Of a stretch of DNA of 64,000 nucleotides, positions 45,370-53,741 are shown piece after piece. The DNA lies in the NCBI RefSeq assembly GCF_001757105.1, contig NZ_MDHN01000004.1, positions 169,471 to 233,470 on the forward strand, given 5' to 3'. Numbering within the stretch: the first letter of the stretch is position 1; each line of letters opens with the position of its first letter. Below the pieces are notes generated by a model, which saw nothing but the letters and a program-made list of their open reading frames with translations, had not been told where the DNA came from and searched no databases. This stretch comes from Alteromonas confluentis (lineage in GTDB: Bacteria > Pseudomonadota > Gammaproteobacteria > Enterobacterales > Alteromonadaceae). The position numbers were made by a program, and so were the translations under genes.

Positions 45370-46968
45370 ATGTTTAAACCCTTACTTTTTGGTAGCGCAT
45401 TGTTTACTGCCACCAGCGCCTTTTGCGCGACGTCCGTTTCATCAATTGGCGAAGCGCTCGATTTGCAACAATATCGCGACGATGTGAAAACCCTTGCCAG
45501 CGACGAATTTGAAGGCCGCTCGCCGTTGTCCGAAGGCGAAGAAAAGACCATTGAATACCTGGTAAAACAGTTTAAAGATATCGGCTTAGCGCCAGCATTC
45601 GGCGATAGCTACATCCAGCCTGTCCCTCTAGCTAAAATCACCGCAGACCAGAATATGTCGTTAAAATTCGGTGATGTAACATTGACCAACGCCAGCGAGT
45701 TTACTGCACGTACGCAGCGCATCAGCGACAACATTACCGTTGATGATGATGTCGTGTTTGTCGGTTACGGCGTTACTGCACCTGAATATAACTGGCACGA
45801 CTACGAAGGTGTGGATGTAAAAGGCAAAACGGTGATCATGCTGGTGAACGATCCGGGCTTTGTCTCTCAGGACCCTGACTTTTTCGGCGGCAACGCCATG
45901 ACCTACTACGGCCGCTGGACCTATAAATATGAAGAAGCGGCCCGCCAGGGCGCTAACGCGGTGTTTATCGTTCACGAGAGCATGCCTGCAGGCTACGGCT
46001 GGGGCGTGATTCAAAACTCCAATACCAACACCAAATACTCGCTTATCGACGACAACGAGAACCAGTCACAAATCGGTGTGATGGGATGGATGACGTTACG
46101 GGCTGCAGAAAAAGTCTTTAAAGCGGCGGGGATGGACTACCGTGAAATGAAAGCGAAGGCATCTAAGCCTGGCTTTAAAGCGGTCGACATGAAATTGCAT
46201 GCCTCACTGAAGATGCGTAATACCATTGAGAAAAAGCAGTCGCGCAACGTAGCCGGTATTATTCCTGGTGTAACATCGCCGGATGAGTGGGTCGCGCTGC
46301 ATGCCCATTGGGACCACATCGGCAAAGCCATTGAGAATGGCAAAGAAGTCGTGATGAACGGCGCTGTGGATAACGCCTCCGGCGTGGCTGGCGTACTTGG
46401 TCTTGCCCGGGTGATGAAAACGCTGAGTGAGAAAAAGCCGTTCGACCGCACCCTGATGTTCGGCGCATTTACCGCCGAGGAAACCGGCTTGATTGGTGCA
46501 GAGCATTTCGCACAAAATCCGCCAGTGCCAGCGTCAGACATTGTGGCGTTTTTAAACATCGACGGTATGAACGTGAATCAGTCTGTGGATTACATTTTGC
46601 AGTACGGCAATGGCTTGTCGGAACTGGAAGACTATGTCGCGAAAGCTGCCAAAGCCCAGGGCCGTTATGTTAAACCCGACCCTCGCCCGCAAAACGGCCT
46701 GTTCTTCCGCTCTGATCACTTCGCGGCGGCGAAACAGGGTATCCCTTCTTATCTGTTTATGAGCTTAGGTGACACTGACCCTACTTTTATTGCACAGCGC
46801 TATCACAAAGCTGCCGACGATTATTTGCCAAGTTGGGACTTAGGTGGCGTGAAGCAGGATTTGGATTTGATGGGTCAAATCATGGCAGAGTTGGCCAATA
46901 ACGGTGACTGGCCAAAGTGGACTGCAGATTCTGACTTTAAAGCAGCCAGAAAAGCCTCTGGCCGCTGA
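45370..46968 (+). CDS. M28-family zinc aminopeptidase with PA domain
   Basis: A 532-residue secreted metallopeptidase. It has a signal peptide (cut near FCAT), a PA-like insert (about 100-215, GVDVKGKTVIMLVNDPGF), and an M28 catalytic domain with all five zinc-ligand segments: HWDHIG, GAVDNASG, TAEETGLIG (Glu general base and ligand), NIDGMN and SDHF. Members release N-terminal residues from peptides in the periplasm or outside. Followed by a strong terminator. Confidence 0.95.
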   Translation: MFKPLLFGSALFTATSAFCATSVSSIGEALDLQQYRDDVKTLASDEFEGRSPLSEGEEKTIEYLVKQFKDIGLAPAFGDSYIQPVPLAKITADQNMSLKFGDVTLTNASEFTARTQRISDNITVDDDVVFVGYGVTAPEYNWHDYEGVDVKGKTVIMLVNDPGFVSQDPDFFGGNAMTYYGRWTYKYEEAARQGANAVFIVHESMPAGYGWGVIQNSNTNTKYSLIDDNENQSQIGVMGWMTLRAAEKVFKAAGMDYREMKAKASKPGFKAVDMKLHASLKMRNTIEKKQSRNVAGIIPGVTSPDEWVALHAHWDHIGKAIENGKEVVMNGAVDNASGVAGVLGLARVMKTLSEKKPFDRTLMFGAFTAEETGLIGAEHFAQNPPVPASDIVAFLNIDGMNVNQSVDYILQYGNGLSELEDYVAKAAKAQGRYVKPDPRPQNGLFFRSDHFAAAKQGIPSYLFMSLGDTDPTFIAQRYHKAADDYLPSWDLGGVKQDLDLMGQIMAELANNGDWPKWTADSDFKAARKASGR

Positions 46969-46991
46969 TAATAAAGACTGACAAAACACAC

Positions 46992-47029
46992 AAAGCCCGG
47001 CCGGTTGTTAATCTGCCGGGCTTTTTTTT
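46992..47029 (+). terminator. Rho-independent terminator after the M28 peptidase
   Basis: AAAGCCCGGC (46992-47001) pairs with GCCGGGCTTT (47015-47024), 13-nt loop, then a run of T to 47029. Confidence 0.9.
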
Positions 47030-47108
47030 ATTCTTTTAACTCGAAAACCGATTCAAGAGGTACATTGAAGTGACGGGCAATTTTCACACTGGTACGCTGA
47101 GTTAGACT
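47028..47108 (-). pseudogene. C-terminal remnant of a small XRE-type regulator
   Basis: On the minus strand 26 codons stay open up to a proper stop and read ...RTSVKIARHFNVPLESVF... then ELKE-stop. This is the classic tail of short Cro/C1 regulators (SLELALKIAKxFxVxVExIFxLEE). A stop codon directly upstream (47109-47111) and the lack of any helix-turn-helix show it is a broken gene. It suggests a deletion or insertion event between the peptidase and the TonB receptor. Confidence 0.5.
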
Positions 47109-47112
47109 TTAG

Positions 47113-47139
47113 GCAAAGAAAAGCAAAGATATGCAAAGA
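47113..47139. repeat. Three GCAAAGA repeats phased at 10 bp
   Basis: GCAAAGA begins at 47113, 47123 and 47133, exactly one helical turn apart, between the regulator remnant and the receptor promoter. They could be binding sites for an activator of the receptor gene. Confidence 0.45.
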
Positions 47140-47155
47140 AAATTGCAATCTAAAT

Positions 47156-47174
47156 AAAAACCACTCTCATTTGC
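47156..47174 (+). promoter_or_regulatory. Weak Fur-like site before the siderophore-type receptor
   Basis: AAAAACCACTCTCATTTGC matches the Fur consensus at only 10 of 19 positions, but 15 of 19 to the better box at 19043-19061 read on the other strand (shared CTNTCATTTGCAT). Confidence 0.3.
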
Positions 47175-47265
47175 ATTGCGTTACTTATTAGCTACTGTTA
47201 ATATCCCCCGCGTTTTTCACACTCAAACTAAAACTCAAGCCTCACTTATTCGGAATTATCAAACC

Positions 47266-49662
47266 ATGAAGTCGAAGCCATTTTCACAACGAACACTTAT
47301 TGCATCTTCAATTGCCACTGCCCTTTTCACATTCGCAGTCAGTGCACAGGAAGCCACTGTTGCTACGCCAGATAGCGATGACATTGAACATCTTGTAGTA
47401 ACGGCAACCGGTTTTGAGCAAAAGATCACTGAAGCCCCTGCCAGTATTTCTGTGATTAGCCAGGAAGATCTGCAGTCTCGTCAGTTCATTACCCTGCTCG
47501 ACGCGGTTCAGTTCCAGGAAGGTATCGATATTGGTACAACCCGCGATAAAACCGGCCAGGGTTCAGTGAGTATGCGTGGTTTAACCGGTGAGTACACGTT
47601 GCTGCTCATCGACGGCGTACGTATGAACAACCACGGTGATATTTATCCGAATAACTTTGGCGGTAACGCATTTGGTCACGTTCCTCCAATGGAAGCCATT
47701 GAACGTATCGAAGTGATTCGTGGTCCTGCATCGACGCTTTACGGTGCAGATGCACTGGGCGGCGTAATCAACGTTATTACCAAAAAGCGCTCTGAAGAAT
47801 GGGGCGGCTCTATCAACTTTGGCCGTAGCATTCAAACCGACGATCAGTTTGGCGATGACATCACCACTGACTTTTTCGCGCAGGGCCCACTGATCAAAGA
47901 CCTCCTTTCATTAGGTGTTCGCGGCAGCATGTACGAGCGTCAGGCATCAAACCCTGAATTCGCCCCTGATATCGACCCTAACGGCGATGTGCATATTCGT
48001 CAGCTTGGCTTCGGTAGCGGCGGCAAAACAGTAGACAGCGACAGTGCACAATATGGTTTTACACTGTTCTATACGCCGTTTGAAAACCAGAGTTTCAAGT
48101 TTGATTACGACAACTCAAATCAAACTTACGACAATACACCTTCATACAATCTCGACACCGGTGAAATCACCTATCCGCTGGGTACAAGAGATAACATCGA
48201 TTCTATCTGGGCTGACAGACGTGGTGTGGTAAACCCGCGCGCCGGTTACGCTGACGATCAGGAATTTAATCGTGAGTGGTGGTCGATTACGCATCAAGGT
48301 CAGTTCGATGGCTTCTCAAGCATGATTGCCCTGTCTCACGTTGATACCAGCAACGATGGCCGAACTCTGCCGTTAAGCGTTACCGAACGTTTATTGCTTC
48401 AGGAAATGTACGACGGTACTGGCGCTTACGAAGGTTTAAGCGAAGAAGAGCGTAAAGGCATTGCAGAAGACACCTTCCTGCCACGACCTAAGCGACCACT
48501 GGAAAGCAGCCAATATACGCTGGACGTACGTGTTGATATTCCAGTAACGGACGTAATGGGCGACCACAACATCGTTCTGGGCGGTCAGATGATCGACGGA
48601 GAACTGCGCGATGGTGTTTTCGGTCTGGAAAGTTCTCAGGCAGGCCAGATTCAGGAACAGAACATGTGGTCACTGTTTGCTGAAGATAACTGGAGCCCTA
48701 ACGATTACCTGACGCTGACAGCCGGTGCACGTTACGACAAGCACGACGTATTCGGCACTCAGGTTTCTCCACGTTTATATGCCGTTTATACCTTCAACGA
48801 CAACTGGACCGTGAAAGGTGGTGTGAGCACAGGTTATAAAACACCTAACACGACTGACCTTTACGACGGTATCACCGGTTTTGGTGGTCAGGGGACTTCA
48901 CCGTTTGCCGGTAACCCGGATCTCCAGCCAGAAACCAGTGTGAACAGCGAAATTGCAGCGTACTGGACAGGTGATGCGGGTCACAACTTTAACATCACTT
49001 ACTTCAACACCCGCTTTGATGACAAAATCGCGCGCGGTGACACAGTTTATAGCTGTGAAGTGACTGGCGGCGTCCGTCCTTGCGTAAACCTGGGTGAGTA
49101 CGACCAACTGGGTTACGAAACTTACAGCCAGAAAATCAATATCGACAAAGTAGATTTACAAGGTATTGAAGTAGCAGGTCGCTATCAATTCAGCACTGAC
49201 TGGTTTGTAACAGCCAACTACACCTGGACTGACAGCGAACAGAAAAGTGGTCCGGAAGAAGGTCAGCCGCTGACCAATACCGCAGAGCACATGGCTAACA
49301 TCACTGTAAACTGGGATGTTACTGATGCGCTGGGTGTGTATCTGCAAAGCCAGTTGCGTTCAGACCGTTACCGCGGTTGGGACAGCGTACTGAACAAGCC
49401 GCTGTACTACAAAAACTACCAGTTACTGACGCTGGGTGCCCGTTACACGTTCAACGAATACGTAACAGTAAACGCCCGTATCAACAACCTGCTGGATGAA
49501 GACTTTACGTCTTACACCACCGAGTATACCGATCTGAACGGCGACGGCACTTACGAGTACGTTACTGGCCGTGGTGCGGTAAGTGAAGTGGTATTCCAGG
49601 ACGATTACAACATCAAAGACCGTGCACGTAACCTGTGGGTTGGCGTAAACGTTAAGTTCTAA
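47266..49662 (+). CDS. TonB-dependent receptor, catecholate siderophore type
   Basis: A 798-residue receptor. ATG 47266 begins the signal peptide (MKSKPFSQRTLIASSIATAL, cut after VSAQE); the frame extends to an earlier ATG at 47176 without signal character. TonB box region IEHLVVTATGFEQ; plug ASISVISQEDLQSRQF, VSMRGLTGEYTLLLIDGVRMN and IEVIRGPASTLYGADALGGVINVITKK, as in FepA/CirA/IrgA receptors; C-terminus LWVGVNVKF. Iron(III)-catecholate or similar uptake is likely. It stands alone, with a terminator following. Confidence 0.92.
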   Translation: MKSKPFSQRTLIASSIATALFTFAVSAQEATVATPDSDDIEHLVVTATGFEQKITEAPASISVISQEDLQSRQFITLLDAVQFQEGIDIGTTRDKTGQGSVSMRGLTGEYTLLLIDGVRMNNHGDIYPNNFGGNAFGHVPPMEAIERIEVIRGPASTLYGADALGGVINVITKKRSEEWGGSINFGRSIQTDDQFGDDITTDFFAQGPLIKDLLSLGVRGSMYERQASNPEFAPDIDPNGDVHIRQLGFGSGGKTVDSDSAQYGFTLFYTPFENQSFKFDYDNSNQTYDNTPSYNLDTGEITYPLGTRDNIDSIWADRRGVVNPRAGYADDQEFNREWWSITHQGQFDGFSSMIALSHVDTSNDGRTLPLSVTERLLLQEMYDGTGAYEGLSEEERKGIAEDTFLPRPKRPLESSQYTLDVRVDIPVTDVMGDHNIVLGGQMIDGELRDGVFGLESSQAGQIQEQNMWSLFAEDNWSPNDYLTLTAGARYDKHDVFGTQVSPRLYAVYTFNDNWTVKGGVSTGYKTPNTTDLYDGITGFGGQGTSPFAGNPDLQPETSVNSEIAAYWTGDAGHNFNITYFNTRFDDKIARGDTVYSCEVTGGVRPCVNLGEYDQLGYETYSQKINIDKVDLQGIEVAGRYQFSTDWFVTANYTWTDSEQKSGPEEGQPLTNTAEHMANITVNWDVTDALGVYLQSQLRSDRYRGWDSVLNKPLYYKNYQLLTLGARYTFNEYVTVNARINNLLDEDFTSYTTEYTDLNGDGTYEYVTGRGAVSEVVFQDDYNIKDRARNLWVGVNVKF

Positions 49663-49707
49663 GTTCTAGCTAGCGTTTTACGTTCTAACTACGAAAGACG
49701 CAAAATA

Positions 49708-49740
49708 AAAGGGGGCAACCACTAGGCTGCCCCCTTTTTT
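49708..49740 (+). terminator. Rho-independent terminator after the receptor
   Basis: AAAGGGGGCA (49708-49717) pairs with TGCCCCCTTT (49728-49737), 10-nt loop, T-run to 49740; it may also serve the minus-strand nitroreductase. Confidence 0.88.
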
Positions 49741-49777
49741 GTTTATGCTGTTAGCAACTATTTTTTGCTAATGCGCA

Positions 49778-50410
49778 TTACGCTAGTTTGTTGCCGTTGA
49801 TAACAAAGTCTTCACTGGCGTAGCGGACTTTCTGAGGCGTAGCCTCACCTTCTTCACGGTAACCTACTGCACAAATTACGGTTGCCGTAAGGCCCTTTTC
49901 GGCAAGCCCTAAAATTTCATCAAAGCCCGCCGGATTAAAACCGGTCATCGGGCAAGAATCGACGCCTTGAAGCGATGCTTCACCAATCAGCAGCCCCAAA
50001 GAAATAAAGGCCTGATGCTTGGCGCTTTCTGCCAGCGACTCGGCAGGCTGGCTGCTTACCCATCCTTTAATATAATCAGCATAACCATTCAGGCTACCCG
50101 GCTCGTTGTCTGTTTGTTCATAGGTACGCGCAAAATAGGCATCAACGGTGCCCTCAGTGATCGATGTCTCCGCTGCGAATACAAACAGGTGCGAACAGGT
50201 AGGCAGTTGCTTTTGATTAAATGCTGCGCCAGCCAGTTTGCTCAGCAGTTCACGATCGGTAATCACAATCAGGCGATAAGGCTGCAAACCAAATGCAGAG
50301 GGCGCCAAACGGGCAGCCTCGGTAATGGATTTTATTTTCTCTTCATCAACCTTCTTGTCAGAAAATTGTTTAATAGCGTAACGGTTTGATAATGCAGACA
50401 GTAAACTCAT
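49778..50410 (-). CDS. NAD(P)H nitroreductase family protein (NfsB-like)
   Basis: A 210-residue FMN-dependent nitroreductase. ATG 50410 has CGGAG upstream and gives the usual N-terminus (MSLLSALSNRYAIKQF). FMN contacts are expected in SNRYAIKQF, in LAPSAFGLQPYRLIVI and in CAVGYREEGE. Members reduce nitroaromatics, quinones or dihydropteridine; the true substrate is unknown. Direct repeats of TTAAC-N4-GTTAA type lie upstream and may be operators. Confidence 0.9.
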   Translation of the reverse strand: MSLLSALSNRYAIKQFSDKKVDEEKIKSITEAARLAPSAFGLQPYRLIVITDRELLSKLAGAAFNQKQLPTCSHLFVFAAETSITEGTVDAYFARTYEQTDNEPGSLNGYADYIKGWVSSQPAESLAESAKHQAFISLGLLIGEASLQGVDSCPMTGFNPAGFDEILGLAEKGLTATVICAVGYREEGEATPQKVRYASEDFVINGNKLA

Positions 50411-50465
50411 GGCGAACTCCGGTGAAGGGTAAAACACTACTTTAACCGGTTACCCCGAATATGGA

Positions 50466-50545
50466 ATTAACTTAGGTTAAAAACACAGAAATTTGTTCTG
50501 AATAGCAGCAAAACCTAAATTTGTACTGAGATTAACTCAGGTTAA
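50466..50545. promoter_or_regulatory. Paired ATTAACTyAGGTTAA repeats upstream of the nitroreductase
   Basis: ATTAACTTAGGTTAA at 50466-50480 and ATTAACTCAGGTTAAT at 50531-50545 share the inverted core TTAAC-N4-GTTAA. A related TTAACCGGTTA lies at 50442-50452. Probable operators of an unidentified regulator; they lie between the nitroreductase and the divergent sulfotransferase. Confidence 0.5.
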
Positions 50546-50701
50546 TTTCTCAGGGTTTTAGTTGGCGGCATTACCGTTTCTGTAAACTCTATTCAGCAGC
50601 TGTAAATTACCTGTAAAAGCCGCGAAATTAGCGAACATCCCCCTTTACCGTGACTCGAAATTACAGCCCTTTCTTGTTTCCGCTCACAGGTAAAGTATTC
50701 C

Positions 50702-51616
50702 ATGAAGCCGTACAAATTCTTTTCTGTAACCAGTTTGTCTCACTCAGGTTCAACCGCCTTTTCTATTGCTTTGGCAAGTCATCCAGATCTAATTTCACTG
50801 GGCGAAGTGTTTCAGGTTTTGCGCCATGCTCCTGAATACTGGCTTCACAATGCCAATCATGCTTGCAGTTGTGGAAAACCCACTGCGCAATGCGGATTCT
50901 GGGGCCCGGCGCTAGAGCAAATTCGCGCTAACGTGCCAATGCCAGCGAAGGGCGAGGAAAAGTACAGTCATGTGTCTCTCGCCTATAAAGAACTGTTGCG
51001 TTATTTCCACAAAGTTTATGGTGATGAAAAACGGATGGTGGATACCTCTAAGGGTATTCGCCATTTAAACCTGATTGCCAGTGACCCGTTACTTTCACCG
51101 ACGATTTGCTTTCTGCTACGTGACGTTCGCTCTTATGCAAGCTCTCAAACAAGACTGGCACGTTCAGAACAGCGCAGTGGGCTGAAAAAAGTCAAAGGTC
51201 ACTATTGGTTTCAGATGCTGAAGTGGTATCAGGGCAATAGAAAAAGAGAAAAATTGCTAAATCGAAGCGAATTGAACGTGGTAAAAATTGGCTACGAACA
51301 GTTCTGCTTTAATGTGGAAAGTGTTTTGGGCCAGGTCTATCACTCCGCAGGACTTCCGTTGCTTTCCAGTACTGGCAACCTTGAACAAGCCGAGCATCAC
51401 ATTTTGTTTGGCAACCCCATGCGACTCTCCGCGAAGAAATCCTCAGAAATTGCCTATGACGCGCGATGGCTGAAAGAAAATGATTACCTGCTACCCGCCT
51501 GCCTGATGCCATTTGTGATGAAATACAATCAGCAAGCTGTATATCAGACATCCGCAGCCCCACCTTTCACTGGGCACCCTGTACAACGCGAGCAACTGCT
51601 TTATTCTGAAAAGTAG
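50702..51616 (+). CDS. Sulfotransferase-family protein
   Basis: A 304-residue protein of the PAPS-dependent sulfotransferase fold. The 5'-phosphosulfate loop is FSVTSLSHSGSTAFSIALA near the N-terminus; a 3'-phosphate-binding segment is ICFLLRDVRSYASSQ at about 140-155. A Cys cluster (CSCGKPTAQCGFWG) typical of one bacterial subgroup is present. No signal peptide. The acceptor is unknown. It lies next to no polysaccharide genes, and a repeat array follows. Confidence 0.85.
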   Translation: MKPYKFFSVTSLSHSGSTAFSIALASHPDLISLGEVFQVLRHAPEYWLHNANHACSCGKPTAQCGFWGPALEQIRANVPMPAKGEEKYSHVSLAYKELLRYFHKVYGDEKRMVDTSKGIRHLNLIASDPLLSPTICFLLRDVRSYASSQTRLARSEQRSGLKKVKGHYWFQMLKWYQGNRKREKLLNRSELNVVKIGYEQFCFNVESVLGQVYHSAGLPLLSSTGNLEQAEHHILFGNPMRLSAKKSSEIAYDARWLKENDYLLPACLMPFVMKYNQQAVYQTSAAPPFTGHPVQREQLLYSEK

Positions 51617-51662
51617 GTATTAGGGAAAATCGGTAGACTAAACGTGCAGAGCGAGGGGGGCT

Positions 51663-51772
51663 TTCTATAACCGCTTGGCACATGGCTGTGTTCACGGCGT
51701 GTACAGGTGCTGGAGAGACAACGTGTGCCCCGGACAGCGGTTAAGTCTCTTCCGTTTCCAAACCGTCAGCCG
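51663..51772. repeat. Intergenic tandem repeat, copy A
   Basis: 110 bp, nearly identical to copy B 203 bp further on (about six differences including one indel). Contains CACATGGCTGTG at 51679-51690. Confidence 0.8.
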
Positions 51773-51843
51773 AAAGAGTGCGATAGCTTAGTACGCCGCG
51801 GGGAGTCCGGGATAGGAAAAGGAGCTGTGTTTGTAAACCGTCT

Positions 51844-51859
51844 GCCGCAGGGATGCGGC
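51844..51859. repeat. Small palindromic hairpin GCCGCA-GGGA-TGCGGC, first copy
   Basis: Perfect 6-bp stem with a GGGA loop; the same sequence recurs at 51971-51986. Confidence 0.7.
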
Positions 51860-51865
51860 AGCGCC

Positions 51866-51974
51866 TTCTATAACCGCTTAGCACATGGATGTGTTCACGG
51901 CGTGCACAGGTGCTGGAGAGACAACGTGTGCCCCGACAGCGGTTAAGTCTCTTCCGTTTCCAAACCGTCAGCCG
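51866..51974. repeat. Intergenic tandem repeat, copy B
   Basis: 109 bp matching copy A; it begins TTCTATAACCGCTT and ends with AAACCGTCAGCCG, running straight into the second GCCGCAGGGATGCGGC hairpin. A third partial copy (CACATGGATGTGTTCACGGC...) is at 51996-52018. Confidence 0.8.
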
Positions 51975-51986
51975 CAGGGATGCGGC
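51971..51986. repeat. Small palindromic hairpin GCCGCA-GGGA-TGCGGC, second copy
   Basis: Identical to 51844-51859, followed by the CACAT-GG-ATGTG hairpin at 51996-52007. Confidence 0.7.
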
Positions 51987-52053
51987 TGCCGAGCCCACAT
52001 GGATGTGTTCACGGCGTGTTCCGAATGAAAGTGCCTCCTCGCTCGAAAAGCGT

Positions 52054-53442
52054 TTAGTCGTCACCGAATTCGCGGATGATGGTGTTGATGGTGTCTTTTG
52101 CGTCACCCAGTACCATGCGCGTGTTGTCTTTGAAGAACAGCGGGTTGTCTACACCGGCAAAGCCTGCGTTGGCTGAACGCTTCAGTACAAACACAGTTTT
52201 TGCGCGGTATGCTTCGATAACTGGCATGCCGTAAATTGGGCTGCCTTTCATCTCTTTTGCAGCAGGGTTAACCACGTCGTTAGCACCGATAACAATGGCC
52301 ACATCGTAGTTTTCCATGCGCGGGTTTACGTCATCCATTTCGCAGAGCTGATCGTAAGGTACATCGGCTTCAGCCAGCAGTACGTTCATGTGCCCCGGCA
52401 TACGGCCCGCAACAGGGTGAATCGCATATTCCACCGTACAGCCGTTTTCTTCCAGTAGCGTTTGCAGTTCGCGTACAGCGTGTTGCGCTTGTGCTACCGC
52501 CATGCCGTAACCCGGAATAACCAGTACCGCCTGTGCCGCTTCCAGCACATAGAACGCATCTTGCGCCGGCATGATTTTCACTTCGCCTTCGATTTTCTCT
52601 GCCGCTTCAACCGGTTTCGCGAAACCGGAAAGCAGTACATTCATCAGCGAGCGGTTCATTGCCTTACACATGATGTTAGTCAGGATAAGACCAGACGCGC
52701 CTACCAGCAGGCCGGTTACGATAAGAATCGTATTGCCAACTGCCAGGCCTGCCGCTGATGCCGCTACACCCGAGTAGCTGTTCAGCAGCGCGATAACCAC
52801 CGGCATATCTGCACCACCAATCGAGATAGTTGCCAGAATACCGAAGCTCAGCGCCAGCGCGATGGTGGCGTACAGCCATACCGGGTTCATTGGGTCGGTG
52901 ACAAACAGATAGCCCACTACAAAGAAGCCTACCAGGTGCAAAACGCTTAGCTCACGCAGGCCGGTGAAGATCACCGCTTTGGCGTTCATTCGACCAGACA
53001 GTTTTCCCCAGGCAATCACGGAGCCAGAGAAAGTTACGCCACCAATTAACAGCGTCAGAATAACGGTAATCAACACAAATGACGTGGCACCACTGAAACC
53101 AACCGTAGACAACTGACTTACCGTCGCCCAACCCAGTAACAGTGAAGCTAAACCACCGTAGCCGTTAAACAGCGATACCATTTCTGGCATTTGTGTCATT
53201 TCAACAGACTTTGCTTTCCAGGCACCGTAGGCGCCGCCAATGGCAAAGCCCAGTAAAATCCAGTGATAGGAAATAATCTGATGGTCAAGCAGCGTCACCA
53301 CCACAGCCACCAGCATACCCACCGCAGACACCATATTCCCTTTACGGGCCGTCAGCGGATGACTTAATAGTTTCAGACCAAGAATGAACAGACCCGCCGC
53401 CAATACGTAGGCCAGATTGATTATCAATGCTACAGATTCCAT
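52054..53442 (-). CDS. pntB: NAD(P) transhydrogenase subunit beta
   Basis: A 462-residue PntB. It has about eight to nine membrane helices in the N-terminal 260 residues and a C-terminal NADP(H)-binding domain III with VIPGYGMAVAQAQHAV, NGCTVEYAIHPVAGRMPGHMNVLLAEA and the VIGANDVVNPAA segment. It couples proton entry to NADPH formation. Third gene of the pnt operon, 12 bp after pntA2. Confidence 0.97.
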   Translation of the reverse strand: MESVALIINLAYVLAAGLFILGLKLLSHPLTARKGNMVSAVGMLVAVVVTLLDHQIISYHWILLGFAIGGAYGAWKAKSVEMTQMPEMVSLFNGYGGLASLLLGWATVSQLSTVGFSGATSFVLITVILTLLIGGVTFSGSVIAWGKLSGRMNAKAVIFTGLRELSVLHLVGFFVVGYLFVTDPMNPVWLYATIALALSFGILATISIGGADMPVVIALLNSYSGVAASAAGLAVGNTILIVTGLLVGASGLILTNIMCKAMNRSLMNVLLSGFAKPVEAAEKIEGEVKIMPAQDAFYVLEAAQAVLVIPGYGMAVAQAQHAVRELQTLLEENGCTVEYAIHPVAGRMPGHMNVLLAEADVPYDQLCEMDDVNPRMENYDVAIVIGANDVVNPAAKEMKGSPIYGMPVIEAYRAKTVFVLKRSANAGFAGVDNPLFFKDNTRMVLGDAKDTINTIIREFGDD

Positions 53443-53454
53443 TTTCCCGGCCCC

Positions 53455-53739
53455 TTACTTCTTGTCTTTCTTTTTGAACATACCCAGCATCCGGTCGGTA
53501 ACCAGATAACCACCCACAACGTTGATGCTGGCAAGCGCTACTGCTGCCGTGCCCAAAATCGTTGTCAGTATGTCGTTTTCCATACCCGATGCAGCCAGCG
53601 CGCCTACCAGGGTGATCCCGGAAATTGCGTTTGAGCCCGACATCAGCGGAGTATGCAGTGTGGCAGGTACTTTGCGGATCAGTTCGAAACCCAGGAAAGC
53701 AGCCAGCAATACGATAAAAATCAGATAGATATTTTCCAT
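53455..53739 (-). CDS. pntA2: NAD(P) transhydrogenase subunit alpha-2 (membrane part)
   Basis: A 94-residue protein with three membrane helices (IYLIFIVLLAAFLGFELI, then the ISGITLVGALAASG region and LGTAAVALASINVVGGYLVTDRML), equivalent to the C-terminal membrane domain of single-chain PntA. This split-alpha form is usual in many marine proteobacteria. It starts 2 bp after pntA1. Confidence 0.94.
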   Translation of the reverse strand: MENIYLIFIVLLAAFLGFELIRKVPATLHTPLMSGSNAISGITLVGALAASGMENDILTTILGTAAVALASINVVGGYLVTDRMLGMFKKKDKK

Positions 53740-53741
53740 GA

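Noticed and set aside
51889..52176. Frames across the tandem repeat array
   Set aside because: They arise from the repeats and run into pntB antisense; no start or family support.
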